DNA of 64,000 bases from Massilia atriviolacea (GTDB taxonomy: Bacteria > Pseudomonadota > Gammaproteobacteria > Burkholderiales > Burkholderiaceae_D): NCBI RefSeq assembly GCF_003953935.1, contig NZ_RXLQ01000002.1:62001-126000 (forward strand). The letters run 5' to 3'. This document shows positions 22,061 through 30,711 of this stretch, in pieces (the first letter of the stretch is position 1; each line of letters begins with the position of its first letter). Below the pieces are notes generated by a model that worked only from the letters and a program-made list of their open reading frames with translations, searched no databases and was not told the origin of the DNA. A program made the translations under genes and the position numbers.

Positions 22061-22648
22061 ATGGCTTTGCATATTCGAATCGCCGCACGGCGCGACTTCA
22101 AATCACGTGACCTGTGGGAGATGCACAAACTGCGTGCCAAGGTTTTCAAAGACCGGCTGGGCTGGGAGGTGCCGATCATGAGCGGCATGGAAATCGACGG
22201 CTACGATGCCCTGGAACCGCTCTACATGATGATCCGCGAGCCGGGCGGCGGCGCCCTGCGCGGTTGCTGGCGCATCCTGCCGACCGAAGGCCCCTACATG
22301 CTCAAGGATTCCTTCGCCCAGCTCCTGCACGGCCAGGACGCCCCCCAGAACGACCGCATCTGGGAACTGTCGCGCTTCGCCATCGAAACCGACGGCAATC
22401 CGCGCTTCGGTTTTTCGGAGATTACCATGGAATCGATCGGCGAGATCATCAGCTACGGCCATCACGCCGGGCTGGACCAGTACGTGACGGTCACCACGGT
22501 CGCCATCGAACGCCTGCTGCGCCGCGCCGGGGTGTTGACCAGGCGCTTCGGCGACCCGGTCCAGATCGGCGTGGAGCGCGCGGTGGCCCTGTACGTGGAC
22601 ATCGCCGGCACCTACGAGGCCATGTTCGAGTCGCGCCTGGCGTCCTGA
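22061..22648 (+). CDS. luxI: Acyl-homoserine-lactone synthase (LuxI/LasI family)
   Basis: This 195-residue protein contains the invariant residues of the family: Arg and Phe of LRAKVFKDRLGW, Trp of that motif, Glu-x-Asp of EIDGYDALEPLYM, Arg of GCWRILPTEGPYML, and Glu-x-x-Arg of WELSRFAIE. It makes an N-acyl-homoserine lactone from S-adenosylmethionine and acyl-ACP; the chain length cannot be told from sequence, though the gene order favours the LasI/PpuI group. A GAGG ribosome site precedes the ATG. The promoter carries a lux box and an RsaL-type operator, so expression should be autoinduced and then capped. The gene is convergent with the helical protein gene, 9 bases apart. Confidence 0.95.
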   Translation: MALHIRIAARRDFKSRDLWEMHKLRAKVFKDRLGWEVPIMSGMEIDGYDALEPLYMMIREPGGGALRGCWRILPTEGPYMLKDSFAQLLHGQDAPQNDRIWELSRFAIETDGNPRFGFSEITMESIGEIISYGHHAGLDQYVTVTTVAIERLLRRAGVLTRRFGDPVQIGVERAVALYVDIAGTYEAMFESRLAS

Positions 22649-22657
22649 GCCAGGCTG

Positions 22658-23674
22658 CTAGCCGGCCTGGGCTGGCGCGAAGGCGGCGATGCGCGCCGTC
22701 AGCAGGCGCCAGGCCGGCAGCGCCGTTTCCAGTTGGGCATGGGCGGTGGCGCTCGCCGCCGGCCCTGCCAGCAGCACATTTTTCAGCTCGTCGAGCTCGG
22801 CGCGCAGGGCACGCGTGCCGGCCGCCGCAATGCGGATGCCGGCGCCGATCCGGTCCATGCCGCTCAGATAGGCCGACAGGGTCGGCAGCAAGCCCTGCAA
22901 ATACACCGCTTCGGCCGCCATGGCGGCCTGGCCCGCGCGGATATGGTCGAGCTGGCGCATCACGCTGTCGAGCGCGCCGCTTTGCTTGTCGATCTCCTCG
23001 TGCGCCTCATCGTCCGGGCCCTGCAGCCAGCGGCTGTCGCGCCGCGCGCGCGCCTCGGCCAGCCGGCCCTGCAAGCTGTCGACCTGTTGCGCCAGGATGA
23101 AGGCGTGCACATGGTCGGCCTGCAGGCGCTCGGTGGCCAGCACGGTGTCGGCTTCCAGCTCGCCCGAAGCGCGCCCCATTTGCGCCAGGTAGCTGCCGAC
23201 ATCCTGGTCGAGGGCCGACAGCGCCTCCGCCGGGGCCGCCAGACGCCGCACCAGTCCGTCGATCAGGCGCACCGCGCCCGGGCCGCAGGAGGGCCGGCCG
23301 TGGAACATGTTCAGCAGCGCCGGCGCCAGCAGCGGGGCATCCTGCGCCAGCAGGCTGTCGCCCAGGTGGCGCAGGCCGTCCAGGGCGGCGTGCAGGCCGG
23401 GGCGGCTGCGCGTGGCCCAGGCCGCCGCCAGGGTTTTCACCATGAACAGATACTGGGTGACCATCGGCCGGCCGCGTGCTGCGCGCTCGGGCAACTGCGC
23501 GATGCGCTGCGACAGGCCGTCGATATCGGCCGCCAGTTCCAGCACGATGCCCGCCCCCAGACCGATGCCGGGACTCCAGAACAGGCCGCCGCCGGTGCTG
23601 CGCGCGGCGGACTCGCGCAGGGCCGCCGGCTGGGCGGGGGCGAGCTGGGGAGAAAAAGTGGCCAGGTGTGCCAT
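22658..23674 (-). CDS. Predicted long-helix protein of unknown function, possibly alpha-pore-forming-toxin-like
   Basis: The protein has 338 residues, no signal peptide and a GGAG ribosome site 8 bases upstream. The sequence is almost entirely helical, rich in Ala, Leu and Arg, with heptad-like stretches (LQADHVHAFILAQQVDSLQG, KQSGALDSVMRQLDHIRAG). A hydrophobic Gly/Ala/Ile segment lies near residues 36-50 (GIGLGAGIVLELAAD). The C-terminal part (LRAELDELKNVLLAG and ALPAWRLLTARIAAF) recalls the closing helices of HBL/NHE/Xax-type alpha-helical pore-forming toxins. That resemblance is weak and mine alone. It lies next to luxI, so quorum-sensing control is conceivable. Confidence 0.6.
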   Translation of the reverse strand: MAHLATFSPQLAPAQPAALRESAARSTGGGLFWSPGIGLGAGIVLELAADIDGLSQRIAQLPERAARGRPMVTQYLFMVKTLAAAWATRSRPGLHAALDGLRHLGDSLLAQDAPLLAPALLNMFHGRPSCGPGAVRLIDGLVRRLAAPAEALSALDQDVGSYLAQMGRASGELEADTVLATERLQADHVHAFILAQQVDSLQGRLAEARARRDSRWLQGPDDEAHEEIDKQSGALDSVMRQLDHIRAGQAAMAAEAVYLQGLLPTLSAYLSGMDRIGAGIRIAAAGTRALRAELDELKNVLLAGPAASATAHAQLETALPAWRLLTARIAAFAPAQAG

Positions 23675-23993
23675 GGCGATGGCTCCAGTGAAAGGTGGTT
23701 GATCGGCGGTTGGACAAGTTCGCGTGACGAACCATTACAAACCTGGCGAGCCGGAGCGAAAAGCTGGCAGGATTGTGAGGGCCGATGAGGCAGGAATGGG
23801 ACGGCAGGGGCGTCGCGGCGTCCGGGCCGCGTCGGTTGGAACTGAGCAATGAGGCGCAAGTTTGCGCCAATCGATATTCGGCGCGGAAATTTTTGCGTGA
23901 ACGCGACAGGGCATCGGCGGCGCACATTCCGCTTGATCGATCCATAACCATGTGGTTATAATTAATCCATAGCCAACCAGTGATGAATGAAGC
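23675..23993. other. 319-bp intergenic region between the helical-protein gene and arsR
   Basis: This is a divergent promoter region. The right end carries the arsR promoter and operator (23933-23962). The left 250 bases are moderately GC-rich; I saw no other clear site or small gene. Confidence 0.6.
23933..23962 (+). promoter_or_regulatory. arsR promoter with embedded operator
   Basis: TTGATC (23933-23938), an 18-base spacer and a perfect TATAAT (23957-23962) form a strong sigma70 promoter. The dyad ATAACCA-N2-TGGTTAT (23944-23959) sits between and over the -10 element, where a bound ArsR dimer would block transcription. Confidence 0.75.
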
Positions 23994-24320
23994 ATGCAAA
24001 ACGACCCGAACGAACTGCTGTTCCGCACGCTGGCCGATCCGACCCGGCGCGCCCTCTTCGAACGGCTGTGCCGGGACGGCGAGCTGACCGTGGGCGCGCT
24101 GACCGCGCAGGCCGGGGTCTCGCAGCCGGCCGTGTCCAAGCACCTGAAAAGCCTCAAGCAAGCGGGCCTGGTGCACGACCGTCACGCCGGGCGGCAAACG
24201 CACTTCAGCGCCCGGCCGCAGGCACTGGCGCCCTTGCTGGACTGGACTACCCGCATGACGGCTTTCTGGGAAGGCCGCTTCGATTCCCTCGACGATCTCT
24301 TGAAAAGGATGGACCAATGA
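23994..24320 (+). CDS. ArsR-family transcriptional repressor
   Basis: This 108-residue winged-helix protein (FRTLADPTRRALFERLCRDG, GVSQPAVSKHLKSLKQAGLV) carries no Cys cluster for metal binding. It belongs to the subgroup paired with SRPBCC (AHSA1) proteins, which is not thought to sense arsenic. Its stop overlaps the ATG of the SRPBCC gene (ATGA), and an operator palindrome overlaps its promoter, so it probably represses its own three-gene operon. Confidence 0.92.
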   Translation: MQNDPNELLFRTLADPTRRALFERLCRDGELTVGALTAQAGVSQPAVSKHLKSLKQAGLVHDRHAGRQTHFSARPQALAPLLDWTTRMTAFWEGRFDSLDDLLKRMDQ

Positions 24321-24730
24321 ACAATCCCGCCACCGCCACCCGCAGCGTTGTCGTCGAACGCGAGTTCGCCCATCCGCCCGCGAAGATCTGGCGCGCGCTG
24401 ACCCAGCCGCACCTGATCGAAGCCTGGCTGATGAAAAGCGACTTCGCCGCGCTGCCCGGGCACCGTTTCAGCTTCAGCGCCGAGTGGGGTTCGGTGGCGT
24501 GCGAAGTGACCGTGATCGACGCCCAGCGCTCGCTCGCCTACACCTGGTGCGCCATGGGGCTGGAAAGCGTGGTGACCTGGACCTTGACCCCCAGCGCCGG
24601 CGGAACGCGCCTGCGGATGGAACAGGCGGGCTTCGGTCCGGAGCAGGAGCAGGCTTACCAGGGCGCGCAGTACGGCTGGCCGGCCTTCCTGACCGCGCTG
24701 GAGCGGGTGCTGGCGAGGGAGGAGGGATGA
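24317..24730 (+). CDS. SRPBCC (AHSA1/START-like) domain protein
   Basis: This 137-residue protein has the ligand-binding helix-grip fold of the AHSA1 family (VVVEREFAHPPAKIWRALTQ, HLIEAWLM, VVTWTLTPSAGGTRLRMEQ, GWPAFLTALERVLA). It is encoded between arsR and a YdeI-like gene with ATGA overlaps on both sides. Such small proteins bind hydrophobic ligands or act as stress cofactors; no ligand can be assigned. Confidence 0.9.
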   Translation: MNNPATATRSVVVEREFAHPPAKIWRALTQPHLIEAWLMKSDFAALPGHRFSFSAEWGSVACEVTVIDAQRSLAYTWCAMGLESVVTWTLTPSAGGTRLRMEQAGFGPEQEQAYQGAQYGWPAFLTALERVLAREEG

Positions 24731-25317
24731 GCGGCGCCAATCCCAGGGTCGACGCGCTGCTGGCGCAGGCGAGCCGCTGGCGCGAGGAGTGCGCGCTGTT
24801 GCGGGCCATTGCGCTCGCCAGCGGCCTGACGGAAGACATCAAGTGGGGCCAGCCCTGCTACGTGCACGAGGGCCGCAACATCGTCCTGATCCACGGCTTC
24901 AAGGACTATTGCGCGATGCTGTTCTTCAAGGGCGCGCTGCTGACCGATCCCGAGGGGATGTTGGTCATGCAGACCGGCAACGTGCAGTCAGCGCGCCAGG
25001 CCAGGTTCACCGGCGCGGCGCAGATCGCGCGCCGGCGCGCGGCCCTGACAGCCTGCATCGCCGAGGCGATCGAGGTGGAGCGCAAGGGCCTGACAGTCGC
25101 CAGGCGCGAAACCGGCGACTTTGCGGTGCCGGAAGAATTCCAGGCCGCGCTGGCGCGGCTGCCGGCGCTGCGCAGCGCCTTCGACGCGCTCACCCCGGGC
25201 CGCCAGCGCGCCTACCTGCTGCATTTTGCCGGCGCCAAGCAGTCCGCCACCCGCGCCGCGCGCGTGGAAAACTGCATCCCGCCGATCCTCGACGGCCTGG
25301 GACTCAAGGACCGCTGA
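24727..25317 (+). CDS. YdeI/DUF1801-family protein
   Basis: This 196-residue protein belongs to the YdeI (OmpD-associated)/DUF1801 group. The N-terminal DUF1801 core includes LTEDIKWGQPCYVHEGRNIVL and KDYCAMLFFKGALL. The C-terminal region (FDALTPGRQRAYLLHFAGAK and TRAARVENCIPPIL) is the YdeI-type bacteriocin-protection/helical segment. The biochemical function is unknown; the family includes proteins linked to antimicrobial-peptide resistance. It is third in the arsR operon and abuts the convergent peptidase gene with no gap. Confidence 0.88.
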   Translation: MSGANPRVDALLAQASRWREECALLRAIALASGLTEDIKWGQPCYVHEGRNIVLIHGFKDYCAMLFFKGALLTDPEGMLVMQTGNVQSARQARFTGAAQIARRRAALTACIAEAIEVERKGLTVARRETGDFAVPEEFQAALARLPALRSAFDALTPGRQRAYLLHFAGAKQSATRAARVENCIPPILDGLGLKDR

Positions 25318-27390
25318 TCAGCGCAACTGCGCCAGCAGGAAGCTGTAGGTCAGCGCCCACATCTGCGCCTGCTGGTCGTTGTTGGCCGCGCCCGCGTGCC
25401 CGCCCTCCAGGTTCTCCCAATACAGCACGTCGTGCCCCTGCGCCTCCATCAGGGCCACCATCTTGCGCGCATGCCCCGGGTGCACGCGGTCGTCGCGGGT
25501 CGAGGTGGTGAGCAGCATGCGCGGATAGCGCTTGTCCCTGAACACATTGTGATACGGCGAGTAGCGCGCGATGTACTCCCACTCGGATGCCACGTCCGGA
25601 TCGCCATATTCGCCCATCCACGAGGCCCCGGCCAGCAGCTTGTGGTAGCGCCGCATGTCCAGCAGCGGCACCTGGCACACCACCGCGTTGAACAGGTCCG
25701 GGCGCTGCGTCATCGCCGCGCCGACCAGCAAGCCGCCATTGCTGCCGCCCATGATGCCCAGGTGGCGCGGACTGCTCACCTTGCGCTCGATCAGGTCCTG
25801 CGCCACCGCCAGAAAGTCGTCGAAGGCGCGCTGGCGCTGGTCTTTCAGCGCCGCCTGGTGCCAGCGCGGCCCGAACTCGCCGCCGCCGCGGATATTCGCC
25901 AGCACATACACGCCGCCCCTGGCCAGCCAGGCTTCGCCGGTCACGCCGCTGTAGAACGGCTTCATGGAAATTTCGAAGCCGCCATACCCGTACAGCACGG
26001 TCGGATTCAGGCCGTCCATCCGCGTCGCGCGGTCCATGACGACAAAATACGGCACCGGCGTGCCATCTTTCGAGATGGCCTCGAACTGCTTGACGATATA
26101 CGGCCTGGCCTCGAAGAACACCGGCATCGCCTTGAGCGCCCGGCGCCGGTCGCTGCCGACCTGGCCCAGGTACAGGCTGGTCGGCGTGAGGAAGTCGGTC
26201 ACCGTCAGGAAGTACTTGTCCGAGCCGATCGGGTCGAGCGAACTGACGCCCAGGGCGCCGAAGGCCGGCGCGTTCACCTCGCGCCGCTGCCACTGGCCAT
26301 TGACGTGGCGCAGTTCGACGATGCGGTTCTTCACATTGTCGAGCTCGGTTAGCAGGAGGGCGCCGGCGGTCATGGCCACCCCGTCCAGCGAACTGGTCGC
26401 GCTCGGCGTGAACAGGACGGCAAACTCGCGCTCGCCGGCCATGAAGCGCTCGAAACCGGTGGCCAGCAGCGCCCCTTGCGGATAGGTGCGCCCGCCCGCC
26501 TGCCAGTCCGAGCGCAGTTCGATGATCAGCTGGTCGCGCACAGTGTAGGCATTGGCGTCGTCGGGCTTGTCGACGCGCGCGAGCCGCTCGCCGCTGCGCA
26601 GGAACAGCTCGCTGCTATAGAAGCCGATCTGGCGCTCGACGAACTCGTGTTCGTAGCCGGGCGTGAAGTCGCGGTAGGCCGACACGCTCAGGTCGTCGGC
26701 TTGCGCTTCGAACAGCGTGACGGCCTCGGCCAGGGCTGTGCCGCGCCGCCATTCCTTGACGATGCGCGGGTAGCCCGACGCCGTCATGCTGCCCGGCCCG
26801 AAGTCGGTGGCCACCGCCAGCCGGTCGCTATCGAGCCAGCGCGCGCTGCACTTGGACTCGGGCAGGACAAAGCCGTCGGCCACGAAGGCCTTGCCGGCCA
26901 GGTCGAATTCGCGCACCACATGGGCGTCGCCCCCGCCGCGCGAGAGCATCACCAGGCAACGGGTCCCGGCCGGGGGCAGCGAGGACGCGCCGGCCCAGAC
27001 CCAGTTTTCGTGTTCGGCGGCGGCCAGCTGGTCGAGGTCGAGCACGGTTTCCCAGTCCGGCGCCTCGCTCTGGTAACTGTCCAGCGTGGTGCGGCGCCAC
27101 AGCCCGCGCACGTGGATGGCGTCGCGCCAGAAGTTGTACATCAGTCCGGCGTGTTCGCTGATGTAGGGAATCCTGGCCTTGTCGTTGAGGATGGTGCCGA
27201 GGCGCTCGCGCAGCGCCGCAAAGCCGGGCTGGCCTTCCAGCTCGGCCTCGCACACGGCGTTGCGCGCGCGCACCCAGTCGAGCGCCGGCCCGGCGCTGAC
27301 GTCTTCCAGCCACAGATGAGGGTCGCCGTCGCCATCGCCGCGCGCCGTTTCCCTTGTTTCCGATATGATTTCACCAATTAAATGCCGCAT
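25318..27390 (-). CDS. Prolyl oligopeptidase family serine peptidase (S9A)
   Basis: This 690-residue cytoplasmic enzyme (no signal peptide) has an N-terminal seven-bladed beta-propeller (about 70-440) and a C-terminal alpha/beta-hydrolase. The catalytic triad is Ser550 (GGSNGG), Asp633 (TRDDRVHPGHA) and His665 (LEGGHAGAANN). The family cleaves short peptides after Pro or related residues. Length and motif order match S9A enzymes of proteobacteria. The start MRHLIGEIIS is the only ATG giving the full N-terminal linker (DPHLWLEDVS). A 212-base region separates it from the divergent hybrid kinase gene. Confidence 0.93.
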   Translation of the reverse strand: MRHLIGEIISETRETARGDGDGDPHLWLEDVSAGPALDWVRARNAVCEAELEGQPGFAALRERLGTILNDKARIPYISEHAGLMYNFWRDAIHVRGLWRRTTLDSYQSEAPDWETVLDLDQLAAAEHENWVWAGASSLPPAGTRCLVMLSRGGGDAHVVREFDLAGKAFVADGFVLPESKCSARWLDSDRLAVATDFGPGSMTASGYPRIVKEWRRGTALAEAVTLFEAQADDLSVSAYRDFTPGYEHEFVERQIGFYSSELFLRSGERLARVDKPDDANAYTVRDQLIIELRSDWQAGGRTYPQGALLATGFERFMAGEREFAVLFTPSATSSLDGVAMTAGALLLTELDNVKNRIVELRHVNGQWQRREVNAPAFGALGVSSLDPIGSDKYFLTVTDFLTPTSLYLGQVGSDRRRALKAMPVFFEARPYIVKQFEAISKDGTPVPYFVVMDRATRMDGLNPTVLYGYGGFEISMKPFYSGVTGEAWLARGGVYVLANIRGGGEFGPRWHQAALKDQRQRAFDDFLAVAQDLIERKVSSPRHLGIMGGSNGGLLVGAAMTQRPDLFNAVVCQVPLLDMRRYHKLLAGASWMGEYGDPDVASEWEYIARYSPYHNVFRDKRYPRMLLTTSTRDDRVHPGHARKMVALMEAQGHDVLYWENLEGGHAGAANNDQQAQMWALTYSFLLAQLR

Positions 27391-27602
27391 TCATGCTCCT
27401 GTTTCTTGTCTGGATTGACGATCTGCCATGGCGCGGACGCGACAGTAAAATTTATCAATTGCATGTTCTCTTTCTGCAAAGTACCCTTAAGGCAGTGGGG
27501 CATGCGTGCGGCGGGGCCGCGCGCGCCTTCGATTTGATGACTAGTATGCCGCCTCGCGGGCGGTTTCCAAGTACCAGCGAGCGAAAATAACGGGGTTGGA
27601 CG

Positions 27603-30600
27603 ATGACGGAAGCGATCGAGCGCAGCATGGCAGGCCCCGTCGGCGGCCGTCCTGTCTCGCGCCTGGTGTGGTGGGGCGCGGGCCTGACGCTGTCGATGCT
27701 GGTGGCGTCGCTGCTGCACGCGGGCGCCACCCGGACCGTCGACGCCGACGCGCGCCAGCGTTTCGACGCCTTTGCGCGCGGGGCGCAATCGAGCCTGTCG
27801 ACCCGCGTCAAGTCGTATTCCGACCTCACGCGCGGCATGTCGGCCCTGTTCCAGAGTGCCGATGCGCCCAGCCGCCTGCATTTTCACCGCTACGTGCAGG
27901 CGCTCGGCATGCGCACGCATTATCCGGCGATCGACAGCGTCACCTTCGCGCGCCACGTCACGGCGGCCGAACGCGATGAACTGGTCGCCTCGGTGCGCGC
28001 CGACCGCAGCGTGGATGCGGGCGGCTACCCCGACTTCGCGATTCGCCCTGAGGGCAAACGGGCCGCCTACACGGTGCTGACCTATATCGAACCGGAGCTG
28101 GCGCGCGCCAACAGCCGCCTGGGCCTGGACATCGGCGCCAATCCGGTCGCCGCCGCCCATCTGGACCACGCGCGCGACACCGGCACGATCAGCGCTTCCG
28201 GTATGCCGATCCTGGTCCAGGAACCGCGTCCGCACGTGGCGCTGGGCATGCGCATGCCGGTCTACCGCAGCGGCGCGCTGCTGTACAGCGTGGAAGCGCG
28301 CCGCGCCGCCTATATCGGCAGCGTGGGGGTGGGCTTTTCGGTGCCGGCGCTGGTCGGCAGCGCGCTCGAAGAAATGCCGCAGCGGCGCCTGCGCCTGGCG
28401 CTGTACGCCGACGGCGCGCCCGACCCCGAGCGCCGCACCCTGGCCCTGGGCCCCCAGGACCGGCTGCTGTACAACGACCACGACCCGGTCGCAGGCCAGG
28501 ACGAGGACCACTGGTTCGACACCGTGCTCCCGGTCGACTACAACGGGCGCCTGTGGAAGGCGCATTTCCGCGCCGCCCGCGCGGACCTGTACAGCGAATT
28601 CGATACGATCCTGCCGCCGCTCACCTTCGGGGCCGGCTTCCTGGTGACCCTGCTGGCGTATGCCTATTTCTTTACCCTGTACCGCTCGCGCCGCACCGCC
28701 ATCGAACAGCGCGTGCTGCTCGACTCGGTCCTGAACAGCATCGACGCGCACGTGTACATGAAGGACCGCGAGCGCCGTTACATCTATATCAACGCGCGCA
28801 CCGCCGAAGCGATGGGGCAGCCGGCCGAAGCCATCATCGGCAAGCTCGATCGCGAGGTCATGTCGCCCGAGCAGGCCGATGTCTACTGGGCCCAGGACAG
28901 CCAGATCTTTGTCGACGGCGCGCGCCACGCCAGCCAGGTCGAATTCACCCAGCCCGACGGCGAGGTGCGCCAGCTGTGGACGGTCAAGGTGCCGGTGCTG
29001 CTCGACGGCGAGGTGAGCGCCGTGATCGGCCTGTCGACCGACGTCACCGAACTGCACAAGCTCAAGGCGCAGGCCGACGCCGCCAACCAGGCCAAGAGCA
29101 ACTTCCTGTCGAACATGAGCCACGAGATCCGCACGCCGATGAACAGCATCATCGGCATGTCGCACCTGGCGCTCAAGACGGTGGCCAATCCGAAGCAGCG
29201 CGACTACCTCGAAAAAATCCATCATTCGAGCCAGCACCTGCTCGGCATCATCAACGACATCCTCGATTTTTCCAAGATCGAGGCCGGCAAGCTGGAACTC
29301 GAGGTGCTCGATTTCGGCCTGTACGCGCTGATGCAGAACATCGCCAACCAGCTCGGCGACGCGGCCGCCAACAAGCACCTGGCGCTCGACTTCGAGATCG
29401 ACCCGGCGCTGGGGCAGCAATTGCGCGGCGACCCGCTGCGGCTGGAACAGGTGCTGCTCAATTTCACCTCGAACGCGATCAAGTTCTCGGAAAACGGCAG
29501 GATCCGCGTGCGCGCGCTGGCCGGGCGCGTCGACGAGAACGACATCATGGTGCGCTTCGAAGTCGAAGACGCCGGCATCGGCATGAGCGAGGCCGAAATC
29601 GCCGACCTGTTCAAATCCTTCCACCAGGCCGACCCCTCGACCACGCGCAAATACGGCGGCACCGGCCTGGGTCTGGTGATCAGCAAGCAGCTCGCGGAGC
29701 TGATGGGCGGCACCGTCGGCGTCGACTCCATTCCCGGCCACGGCAGCTGCTTCTGGTTCACGGCGCGCCTGGGCAAGGCGCTCAACTTCCTGCCGGGCGG
29801 GCGCGACACGGTCGACGCGGCGGTGCTCGAACAGCTGCGCGGCGCCTACATCCTGCTGGTCGAAGACAATGTCTTCAGCCAGCAGGTGGGCCAGGAACTG
29901 CTGGAAGAAGCCGGCTCCACGGTGGTGGTGGCCAACAACGGCAAGGAAGCGATCGACCTGATGCTCAAGGAGCGCTTCGACTGCGTGCTGATGGACGTGC
30001 AGATGCCGGTGATGGACGGTTTCGAAGCGACCCGCATGATCCGCTCCGACCCGCGCCTGCGCGACGCGCTGGTGATCGCCATGACCGCCAACGCCGGCCG
30101 CGACGACCAGGCGCGCTGCCTGGAGGCGGGCATGAACGAATTCGTGACCAAGCCGATTTCGCCCAAGCTGCTGTTCGAGGTGATCGCCCGCTGGCTGGCC
30201 ACGCGCCCGGCGCGCAACGGACGGCGGCGCGTGGCCGAAGCGGCCGACCAGGCGCCGACGCGCATGTCGGCCGCGCCGGTGGTATCAATCGACGCCGGCA
30301 TGCTCGACATGGGCGCGCTGTCGCTCACTTTCGGCGCCAATCCGCTCAAGATGCGCAAATACGCCTTCATGTTCCTCGACTCGGCGCGCGACGGCCTGGC
30401 CGACGTCAGCGAAGCGCTCGACCGCGGCGATGTCGAGCGCATGGCGGACCTGGGGCACCGCATCAAGGCCTCGGCCAAGGCGGTGGGCGCGATGCGGTTT
30501 GCGGCCCTGTGCCAGGACCTCGAAGCCCTGCGCCACGGCGGCACGCCGGACCAGGCGCGCACCCTGGTGGCCAGCATGTACACGCTGCTCGACCGGTTGA

Positions 30601-30641
30601 ACGAGCACATCGCGCACGAGCTCACCGAATCGGCAAGCTGA
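27603..30641 (+). CDS. Hybrid histidine kinase: CHASE-PAS-HisKA-HATPase-REC-Hpt
   Basis: The protein has 1012 residues. TM1 (about 20-41) and TM2 (about 340-360) enclose a periplasmic CHASE sensor ([37 protein letters not shown]). A PAS domain (about 370-485), HisKA with His507 ([12 protein letters not shown]), HATPase_c (KYGGTGLGL), a receiver with Asp798 ([13 protein letters not shown]) and a C-terminal Hpt with His952 ([13 protein letters not shown]) complete an internal phosphorelay. The final output regulator is not encoded next to it. CHASE domains sense small extracellular ligands. Confidence 0.95.
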   Translation: MTEAIERSMAGPVGGRPVSRLVWWGAGLTLSMLVASLLHAGATRTVDADARQRFDAFARGAQSSLSTRVKSYSDLTRGMSALFQSADAPSRLHFHRYVQALGMRTHYPAIDSVTFARHVTAAERDELVASVRADRSVDAGGYPDFAIRPEGKRAAYTVLTYIEPELARANSRLGLDIGANPVAAAHLDHARDTGTISASGMPILVQEPRPHVALGMRMPVYRSGALLYSVEARRAAYIGSVGVGFSVPALVGSALEEMPQRRLRLALYADGAPDPERRTLALGPQDRLLYNDHDPVAGQDEDHWFDTVLPVDYNGRLWKAHFRAARADLYSEFDTILPPLTFGAGFLVTLLAYAYFFTLYRSRRTAIEQRVLLDSVLNSIDAHVYMKDRERRYIYINARTAEAMGQPAEAIIGKLDREVMSPEQADVYWAQDSQIFVDGARHASQVEFTQPDGEVRQLWTVKVPVLLDGEVSAVIGLSTDVTELHKLKAQADAANQAKSNFLSNMSHEIRTPMNSIIGMSHLALKTVANPKQRDYLEKIHHSSQHLLGIINDILDFSKIEAGKLELEVLDFGLYALMQNIANQLGDAAANKHLALDFEIDPALGQQLRGDPLRLEQVLLNFTSNAIKFSENGRIRVRALAGRVDENDIMVRFEVEDAGIGMSEAEIADLFKSFHQADPSTTRKYGGTGLGLVISKQLAELMGGTVGVDSIPGHGSCFWFTARLGKALNFLPGGRDTVDAAVLEQLRGAYILLVEDNVFSQQVGQELLEEAGSTVVVANNGKEAIDLMLKERFDCVLMDVQMPVMDGFEATRMIRSDPRLRDALVIAMTANAGRDDQARCLEAGMNEFVTKPISPKLLFEVIARWLATRPARNGRRRVAEAADQAPTRMSAAPVVSIDAGMLDMGALSLTFGANPLKMRKYAFMFLDSARDGLADVSEALDRGDVERMADLGHRIKASAKAVGAMRFAALCQDLEALRHGGTPDQARTLVASMYTLLDRLNEHIAHELTESAS

Positions 30642-30711
30642 GCCCGCTTTGGGGCGTTGACGGAGCGTATCGCACTACCGCGCTCAGCCCAAAGCTAGTA
30701 TGCTGTGCGCC

